Source: Ampullaceana balthica (lineage: Eukaryota; Mollusca; Gastropoda; Lymnaeidae). From it: a DNA stretch of 64,000 bases. Location: the NCBI GenBank assembly GCA_944989445.1, contig CALYLW010001086.1, positions 62,001 through 126,000 of the forward strand, given 5' to 3'. The notes beneath the pieces are model-generated. The model was not told the DNA's origin. It was given only the letters and a program-made list of their open reading frames with translations, and ran no database searches. Positions 56,732 to 64,000 of the stretch are shown here, piece after piece (the first letter of the stretch is position 1; each line of letters opens with the position of its first letter). Both the position numbers and the translations under genes were made by a program.

Positions 56732-58000
56732 TCATTCTATAATGAACGTCATTTCATTCTTTTCTTGACCACAAGAAAGAAAGCTGAACGTTGACCAAAA
56801 CTTTTTACGAAACCTTGAATTAAACTTCAAATAAACGAACATGTTAACAGACATGTTGACAACGTATAACAAATCTTGTAACTGTAAACAGAGTTTGTAC
56901 GTGTAACGATACTGTCCGAAACCTGAAAACTCCGGAGCAACCAGACTTGTGAATAAAATTACGACATTTGGACTGTTGGACAGAACAAAAATTATGGCTA
57001 CAAAGTTGACCGCTTGTGTTACGCGAAGTTCATTTTTCGAATTTGTCAATTTTTTATCCGACTTTTGTTGCGCGTCACAAATATTCTTGCTGTTTGGCTC
57101 TTCTGATTTCTTATTTAAATATAAACTGCATGTCTCAATATGTAATTTAGAGCTTTGTAAAGTGGAATGATATAGATGCTGTTGAGTATTAAATGAGCTT
57201 AGTTTTGTTATTCCTTTCTTAATTTGAACTGCCATTCTCTTATCTATTCCTTGCCCAGCAACTGATCTTCGAAACTTTAATGACTGTCGAAGCCTAAGGG
57301 TGAGCATTATGGTGGAAACAAGGACGACAATTTCAGAAATAATTGGTATCGATATGTAATTAATTGCTTTGAGCACAGGAAATATTTCAGACTGATAGAA
57401 ATCTGAAAGGTAATATACGAGGCGAGATGAATTCGTTGACATGTCAAAACTTAACTGGAACGGTAAGGAGCTGATGGTGAATGGAATAAATGTGATACTT
57501 ATTCCACAATAGATGCAGACATTAACAGCAATAGAACGGCCTCGTGAAAATGTGTCCTTGAACTTGAGTGGCATGACGACACAGCAACACTTCTGAATGG
57601 CGAGGAACACGGTGGTAACGATGGAGATGTTGTAAAACATCAGAGAGTAAAACGGAATCATGTAGCTGAGCCAATACAAACTGACGTATGGCTTGACGTG
57701 GAAGTCGAGGTCTAGCATGCCAAGCAATGTAGCCGCAAGAAACGTTACGAGACACAACAGGTCGGAAATGGTCAGCGAGAAGAAACACACAGAGATACCG
57801 TCGACCAGTCCAGTTTTCCAGAATATGACCAACGCAAGGATGTTTGTGACGATACCGAATACCCTGGCGATAACTTTCACAATCCCGTGTAGTATCAACG
57901 TGTTTATCAAATTGGATAAGTTGATATCAAGAAAATCTTGGTGTGTTTGACCATTGGAGTCAGTCATTTCTTTGAAGGTGTGTGTACTATTTAAAGTCAT
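56732..58000 (-). CDS. Rhodopsin-class seven-helix receptor, atypical, copy 2
   Basis: 422 residues, colinear with the receptor at 40911-42155. Helices and first 235 residues are nearly identical by eye (for example LDINLSNLIN, NVCIYCGISITFIPFT, FPVLKAINYISIPIISE). The third intracellular loop (about 236-325) is clearly diverged and three residues longer, and the C-tail is extended by a few residues. It keeps the same departures from class A rules: QKC in place of DRY, NMFVY in place of NPxxY, and no TM3/ECL2 Cys pair. Glycosylation sites NST and NLS lie at the N-terminus. The intact frame and conserved helices argue that both copies are under constraint. Ligand unknown. Confidence 0.93.
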   Translation of the reverse strand: MTLNSTHTFKEMTDSNGQTHQDFLDINLSNLINTLILHGIVKVIARVFGIVTNILALVIFWKTGLVDGISVCFFSLTISDLLCLVTFLAATLLGMLDLDFHVKPYVSLYWLSYMIPFYSLMFYNISIVTTVFLAIQKCCCVVMPLKFKDTFSRGRSIAVNVCIYCGISITFIPFTISSLPFQLSFDMSTNSSRLVYYLSDFYQSEIFPVLKAINYISIPIISEIVVLVSTIMLTLRLRQSLKFRRSVAGQGIDKRMAVQIKKGITKLSSFNTQQHLYHSTLQSSKLHIETCSLYLNKKSEEPNSKNICDAQQKSDKKLTNSKNELRVTQAVNFVAIIFVLSNSPNVVILFTSLVAPEFSGFGQYRYTYKLCLQLQDLLYVVNMSVNMFVYLKFNSRFRKKFWSTFSFLSCGQEKNEMTFIIE

Positions 58001-59755
58001 TTTGACTCAAATATACTCTAAAATTTCCCAAACAAATTACATTCATAAATATGGTTACGATGAATTTTTTTGTTTTCACACGTTTTTATTTTTTATTTAT
58101 TTATTTATTATTTTTTTGTTATTTTTTTGAAAGCCGTAATCTCAATCTTTATGTTCGAAAAATCAATTGCATATGTATAATTACTTTAGTTTTTAAGCAC
58201 TTAAAAGACTATTAATAGACATCAGTAAAATATGTAGAACTGGGATTTGGTTTGATTTTTTACTTTGATTGAAAATGTATACTACTTCTTAAAAACGATA
58301 TAATTTCATATATGTTATATTGAAATGTTACAAGTATTTATTTATTTTTCTTCAACATTTAAAGCTGGAATTTTACAGCCATATGATGGGGAAGGCAGCT
58401 ATAACAAATCTATCAAGTGTCAGTATTTGTTTCTCCCTCTATAATGATTCTGTATAGGGGACATCATGAAACTCTAAACGCCTTCAATGTATATTAGGAG
58501 ACCAAGGAATAAATGTTTGAAAATATACTAAAGCAAATAAAATGAAAAGGTCAAAATTTTATTGTTGAAAATAAAATAAAACGTAAAGGATGAAAATGTG
58601 CTCGTTTTCATGTTCTGCCTTTTAACGCACTTAGTGGTCCTCTTATTTTGTTAATACAATTCAATTTAAGAAATATTATTTTAATTATATTATTTTTTAA
58701 CTCTTCAATCAGCCAAGGTCAAGAAATAGACGAAATAAATCTTTCGTGTTTTCTCTAATGACAAACTCAATTCTCTAAGTCTAAAATCTAGATGGTCGTT
58801 ACATTGAATGCACTAGTTGACGTTCATTATTTCTAAAATACTAAGTCGAATATATTCCAACAGAATAATGATCAATACTTTTTAATACTCCCCCAAAAAT
58901 ATCAACAATTTGTTTGAAATAATAACCCTAAGATAGCACCAAGGTCTTTTTATTATTATCTTTGAACTTATGTGACCGATCAAATTATACTAAATTATAG
59001 GCAATGATGGGGAAGGCAGCTTCTGTATTTCTAAAGTAGATGATTGAGACCATTGTGCATGTATGAACTCTGTTTTTTGTATCGTTAGCAGGCGTTTAGC
59101 TCCGCTGTTATGTTGGTAAGTGGTAAATGATTACACTCCAATGCGTGGTAACTAACGCACCATCAAAATGACTGAGTTCTCAACCGGGTCATCATCAAAG
59201 AACTCTGAGTATAAGACGAAAAACTCGTACATTGTTAATGCATTAAATGGGTATAAGTGTGTGTTCATCGACCAAGGGCTAACTAGTGCCTACTCATCCA
59301 AATTGGTTTGAAACTATGTATGTTTAAAGTCCCGGATCGAAAGGGCTTTTGGGTAAGAATGTGCTTCATGAGTACAAGCTCTCCATCACTGAAAACAGGA
59401 AATAAGCAGCGACATGGCGTGAATTCAAGATCATTCTTTATTACTGGTACGAGCCAGACTAATCAATACATCGACAGTCGGGCGTAAAGATGGAGGAGCA
59501 AAACATGGAAAAATTATTTTGAAATTTAATGTTTGCAAGGTGCGAAATATTTCTTAAGTATTCAAGTTTCACTTCATATCGATTTAGGATATGATTGTTT
59601 TGGGATTTGATTACAAGATAAGATAGTTCTTGCAATACTCGCTTCATGTTTATCATAGCTACATCTTTGTCTTGTTCAACCTTTTCAACTTACATAGCAT
59701 GGGGTTGTGATGGACGAGGGAAGTTAAGAGGTACCTATTTAGAAGCTAACACTGA
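58001..59755. other. 5' flank of GPCR copy 2, within the duplication
   Basis: Patchily alignable with 42.2-42.55 and 45.13-46.4 kb (TTTTAACGCACTTAGTGGTC; CCCTAAGATAGCACCA; GACCATTGTGCATG). No independent gene recognised. Confidence 0.5.
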
Positions 59756-59940
59756 GTTCGGACAATGCATGATTTAGGACAACGCATGATTTAGGACAAT
59801 GCATCAGTTAGGACAATGCATGAGTTAGGACAATGCATCAGTTAGGACAACGTATCAGTTAGGACAATGCATCAGTTAGGACAATGCATCAGTTAGGACA
59901 ATGCATCAGTTAGGACAGTGATTGAGTTTGGGCAATGAAT
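59756..59940. repeat. 17-bp minisatellite, about ten copies
   Basis: Unit GTTAGGACAATGCATCA with variants TGATTTAGG, CGTATCA and CATGAGTTAGG. Confidence 0.94.
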
Positions 59941-60079
59941 GAGTCACTGGAAGCCTTCTTTAATTGGTCACATATGAAGAAAACAACGAAAGAAATATAA
60001 GGTTACCAGGAAACAGCAGAAGGTGTCTTTTTTTGTGTGGCCTTAAAATTTCATAAGATACTCACGAGCGCCAGAAAGT

Positions 60080-60390
60080 ATGTCAAAACTACTCTAATCA
60101 AAGGGAGGTTTCTTTTAAACCTCTGAAGACCAACTAAAAGCATTACTGAAAGCTTTAATGGCACTCAGGACACTTGGGAAGTATCGGCAACGAATACAGT
60201 GCGTGGCGAACAACTGGACACATAAGCTCGTTACAAAGTGACGCGAAAACAACAGCATAGATGAAAAACAAAAGACTGGCCGGGAGTTTTAGCTGAGATA
60301 GTGGAATACACAGATTGAATGAGCTCCCAGCATGCACTTTGTCCATCTACACCGTTGCACAGTATATATTCAACACTGCCATTTTACCAC
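60080..60390 (-). other. Conserved noncoding block upstream of GPCR copy 2
   Basis: Partner of 46450-46900. Retains AAGTGACGCGAAAACAACAG and GAATGAGCTCCCAGCATG. Open frames crossing the block in the two copies are in different registers, which argues against coding. Confidence 0.5.
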
Positions 60391-60527
60391 GTTTTATTAA
60401 CTTGCTTTCGTTTCTGTTTGTCCGCAAAATTTCAAATTGTCCAACGTAACATTAAACCTTTTCTGATGGTCCTAGAGATCTCAAAACTATCCCACAGATA
60501 GATCTTGGATGACAATGTATTCTATCA

Positions 60528-60595
60528 AATTTACAGATCGATTGAATGTACCGTAATTAAATTAATGCATTTTTAGTTTATCTCTATTAGCATCT
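60528..60595 (+). repeat. Small fragment of the TAAATCC-ended repeat
   Basis: Contains GTACCGTAATTAAATTAATG followed by CATTTTTAGTTTATCTCTAT, the internal block of the 16.6-20.3 kb units. Confidence 0.75.
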
Positions 60596-60665
60596 GTATC
60601 CGTCTGCTATTGTTGACATCCACGTGTCACCGGAGTTCACCCCAGCCATCGATGACCACATCTTA

Positions 60666-62479
60666 GTGGCCGCCCATACAGTACGTCACGCTATTTTTGA
60701 CCATTTTTGACCCCCCTCCCCCCTGTCACAAACTGTCACAAATCTTGGCACCCCCCCCCTGAAGTACGTCACACTTTCGAAAAAAAATTAATTAACACCT
60801 AATTAAAATATTTACTTAAATACTTAAATTACACTTCACTATTAAACTGTATTAAAATATAAAATTTCCACTTAAAATTAGGGATGTACCAGATTCAAAA
60901 CTTTGAAATCCAGCCGGAGCTGAATTTGGCGGGATTTATGAATTGAAATCTGGCTGGGGCCGGAATCAGATTTTTTAAAATGGCCGGATTCCGGATTTGC
61001 CGGAGCCATTATGAATATACATATAAATTAGGAATCTACCAGCTAGCCGGATTTAAGAAGTGAAACCTGCCGGAGCTAAAGCCGGGGCCAGATTTTTAAA
61101 AATAGCCGGATTCCGGATTTGCCGGAACTGGCGCCGAAATCCCGTACACCTTTACTTAAAAGAACTATCAGATTATTAAAATGACTTTAATAGTAGAATA
61201 GTTAATTGTCAACTGTTGTCACAGTTATTCAATGAAACAGTAACTCAATCTAGATCGAATTTGAAAACAAAAATTGCAAAAATTAGACTTGACAATTATT
61301 AAATACACATGATTTATCTGCTTGCTACCTTTTCATTTACAATTGGTGAGGTCAAGTTTTAGATAATCTTCCGATTATGCATTCTATTGACACAGGATAA
61401 GAAGTAGATTAGCGAAACTTGACCTCAACTAGTGATTAAATAATAAAAAGGAAACAAAACAATTTGACTGAAAAGACTAGATTGACGAATAATATCACCA
61501 ACCCTTGTGCTATTTCGAATCTGTTTATTATGGTCCTATGAATCATGTTTCATTCAAAAATATTCACTGGACATCGTCTTACGCCGGTGAAGTGAAGTGT
61601 TCATCCAAAGTTACGACTGACATCAATTTTTTACCATCATCGTTTCCTGGAAGGATAATTGCAGACAGATCAACTCGTCCTCATCTAGCCACTCAGCAGC
61701 CTCTATATGTGCATTTTCTCTTCAGGCAATAACTGCCATAAGTTTTTCTTTGCCTTCTAGAAGCGATTCTCAAAGGATGGATGCGGTTTATCTGAGTTGA
61801 TTCTTGAACAGTTTGGGTGGGCACATTCTCCTGAGCCCGAGACCTGTGTTGTCCTGTATGTTTCTTCAACATTGTTTGTGAGGAAAAATATAAGTGACAT
61901 ACTTTGTAAAGTCGATCAAATAAGCTGGTAATAATATGGTTGTACTTTTAAAACTTCTGTTGATCTTGGCTTTATGTCATCAAATTTGAGAGTTTGTGCT
62001 ACAAACAAGGAAGGAAATTTATGAGAATCTGCATTTGCTCTTTCTGAAGCTTTTGAGTCAATCAACTTTTTGGTTGATTGGGATTGGATGATGGGAAGAA
62101 TATTGAAGGTAAAACGTTGAAATATGAGCTTCGTGCTTTGTCGCAACATTGTATGTCCTGATTTTTAACAATTTGAGTGAAATATTGGCTGGTGCGAAGA
62201 TGATTGTCAAACCATTCCTGATCCTTCGATATCACTCATGCTGCATACAATTCAGATTTATGAACACATTCAGGAGATACGCATTCCATGCTATTTTGAC
62301 ATTAAACTAATTGTAATGTTTCACAAAAGTTTTGAAAATTATTTTTAAAGCTATTTAATTTCTACTAGATAAAAATATATATAACAAAATAAATGTTTGA
62401 CATCACACATGGCCTGACCCCCCCCTCCCCCTGTCACCAAGTGTCACACTTGAGCGTGACGTACTTCATGGATGACCGC
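60666..62479. mobile_element. TIR DNA transposon, copy 2 (without the later insertions)
   Basis: Termini GTGGCCGCCCATACAGTACG and, read inward, GCGGTCATCCATGAAGTACG, both followed by TCACGCT. The 3-bp repeat TTA flanks it (60663-60665, 62480-62482). Colinear with 53220-56549 on the opposite strand: the CCGGA-rich part at 60.88-61.15 kb, AACTTGACCTCA blocks near 61.4 kb, and ADSHKFPSLFVAQTLKFDDI on the minus strand at ~62.0 kb. Confidence 0.85.
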
Positions 62480-62482
62480 TTA

Positions 62483-62876
62483 TCTTATGTTATCTGTTAC
62501 AGACGCTCCTTTTATCCAGAAGATTATTGCGTCCTACGCTTATCTATGGTTTTTGTTTAGTCCTGCATTTTCATTAGAGATTTAAATGTTGATAAAGAAT
62601 TAGTTTGCCTGATTTCTTCAGGCAACCCATTCCACGCCCGAATTCCGGAGGCGAAAAAGAAAATTTGTATGTGTTTGTTCTTGCATACGGAATAAGAAAG
62701 CTGCTTTCATCCTTATGTTTATTTGAGGGTTGTATTAAGTTATCTTTTTGTTGTATTTCAAAATTAGAATTAATTGCTTTATGTTTGATTACTACTTTAC
62801 TCTTGGTTCTTCTATCCTCTAATGTTTCAAGGTTTAATGATTTAACTAATGATGTTATTCTTGTCAGTTTTGAATT
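62483..62876 (-). mobile_element. GATAA-tailed LINE, 3' fragment
   Basis: Matches 10.37-10.76 kb closely (GAAGATTATTGCGTCCTACG, GTTTGTTCTTGCATACGGAA, GTTTCAAGGTTTAATGATTT on the plus strand). The coding remnant on the minus strand is the C-terminal tail of the reverse transcriptase polyprotein. It stops abruptly at 62876 where a pogo/Tigger-like terminus begins. Confidence 0.85.
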
Positions 62877-63180
62877 CAGTGGGGCCCACTTAACTCGAGC
62901 CCGGTTAACTCGTCAGCTCTATTAAGTCAACGTTTGTTGTTGTTTTTTGGAACCGCCAAATTCTCTCTTTGTCTTTGTATTTTTTCATCGGTTAATTCGA
63001 TTTTTTAAAGTCACCGAGCCCTAATATTTCGAGCACAAAAGAGTGCCAAATTTGCAACTTAACGTCGGTAACCTTGATCCCCGTCTGTTCGCCTAGCAAA
63101 GAAAATGGCATTTTTAGTTCAAAACAGTGTTGACATCTCGCTTTCTTCCAGACTTCCGGCTGTTGTGTGATTCTACCAGA
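62877..63180. mobile_element. Probable pogo/Tigger-type (Tc1/mariner superfamily) fragment
   Basis: Begins CAGTGGGGCCCACTTAACTC followed by GAGCCCGGTTAACTCGTC. The CAGT...TTAACTCGA style with repeated TTAACTCG/TTAATTCGA motifs is characteristic of Tigger-like ends. The opposite terminus was not found. Confidence 0.6.
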
Positions 63181-63740
63181 TTTCAATAAAAATTACCGGA
63201 TGTTTTTAATTTCAATTTGATTCCATGTGTGAATTATATGTATTCATCAGAGGTACTCGAAAATCGCGTTAGTGGTCTTTAATCCGTCATTATTTCGTTG
63301 TGCATGTTATATTATTATTAAATCTAATTCATTTTCTGATGCATTAATCATTTAATTTTTAAGATAAACGAATATCTTTAGAAAAAAATAAAGGTTTGTA
63401 TCGAGAATCGACGGTGGTTTTTATATAATTAAATAAAAAATTATTATTATTCATTTAAAAGTTTGTTGTTGCTTTGTTACCAGTAAGATACGTGACTGTG
63501 AATAACACGCGCATGACGGTGAAATCAAATCATTTTCTTAATATTCTAGTATATATATAATATACACGTCATCACTGTTGTAGGTCGAATTCTGATAAGG
63601 TCAAGGCCGCATTTGTTACTATTTATATTACAAGTTACACGGATCATTTGATTGACGGAGGAAACTCGAGTGCGATCTCATAGTGACAGATATCCTGCAC
63701 GTCAAAAGCATTAAACTTAAAATTACCATATTGATATGTT
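63181..63740. other. AT-rich noncoding spacer
   Basis: No supported feature. Confidence 0.45.
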
Positions 63741-63742
63741 TT

Positions 63743-64000
63743 TAAATCCCTTATATTAACTTCGCGGCCGTCTCATCATCTCTCTCATCATCTCATCATC
63801 TCATGGGCGGGCGGAAAAACAAAAGTCGAAAATGACCCACTTCCAGTGATCCGATCGAGCTGAAATTTGGCACACGGGCCCGTCTGACCTAAAAATGCAT
63901 CGTATAAAAATTTCAGATCGATCGATCGTACCGTAATTAAATTAATGCATTTTTAGTTTATCTATTTAAACTATATGTAGAGGTCGCTATCGTTTACATT
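63743..64000 (+). repeat. Partial TAAATCC-ended repeat, runs off the window
   Basis: Begins TAAATCCCTTATATTAACTT, with GGGCGGGCGGAAAAACAAAA, ATCCGATCGAGCTGAAATTT and CGTACCGTAATTAAATTAAT in array order. Continues past the right edge. Confidence 0.9.

Larger units (their letters stand above)
56560..60390. repeat. Segmental duplication, copy 2 (contains GPCR copy 2)
   Basis: Direct-orientation match to 40700-46900 minus the LINE. Its left edge lies within a few bases of the right terminus of the 53220-56549 transposon. A spacer repeat at 59756-59940 is private to this copy. Confidence 0.82.

Overview
The window is eukaryotic nuclear DNA. It is AT-rich, has few genes, is full of transposon debris and short tandem repeats, and holds no operon-like gene runs. 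An intact Toll-like receptor (TLR) and two atypical rhodopsin-class GPCRs, together with the many repeats, point to a mollusc, most likely a gastropod. That placement is inference; no species was identified.

Host genes, all on the minus strand. (1) At the left edge, 1-369 is the N-terminal part of a signal-peptide protein whose start resembles that of the TLR further in. (2) At 15.17-15.69 kb lies a broken TLR piece covering the LRR C-terminal cap, the membrane segment and part of the TIR domain. (3) At 25.59-29.02 kb is a complete TLR of about 1141 residues read from the preferred start. (4) At 40.9-42.2 kb and 56.7-58.0 kb are two paralogous seven-helix receptors. They lie inside a direct segmental duplication (about 40.7-46.9 kb and 56.56-60.39 kb) that also carries a conserved noncoding block upstream of each gene.

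Mobile DNA fills most of the rest, and several insertions can be delimited to the base by their target-site duplications (TSDs). hAT-type elements lie at 993-3694, 4516-6659 and 9758-12842 (the last interrupted by a LINE), with a small hAT MITE at 32791-32984. All are bounded by 8-bp duplications (imperfect for the MITE), and the three large ones hold decayed transposases. A LINE at 42565-45116 has the twin-priming structure: the 5' half is inverted against the 3' half and a 12-bp TSD flanks the whole. A second LINE family with a GATAA-repeat tail appears four times. An RNase H-bearing LINE tail sits at 21.27-21.81 kb. Two copies of a TIR element lie at 53220-56549 and 60666-62479 with 3-bp TSDs, and their terminal motif is shared with a MITE family at 1.06 and 14.72 kb.

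Other structure: 4-10 kb is dense in unrelated minisatellites; 16.6-20.3 kb is an array of an unclassified ~0.5-kb repeat carrying long CT runs, with dispersed copies elsewhere; 35.9-37.1 kb is a 35-bp satellite; 15.9-16.24 kb is a long near-perfect hairpin. A composite repeat with a tRNA-like core and GC-rich hairpins occurs at 24.7, 30.3 and 54.2 kb. No CRISPR array, rRNA or clearly functional tRNA was found. I see no wholly new multi-gene system; the most informative parts are the TLR cluster, the unusual GPCR pair and the well-delimited transposon structures.
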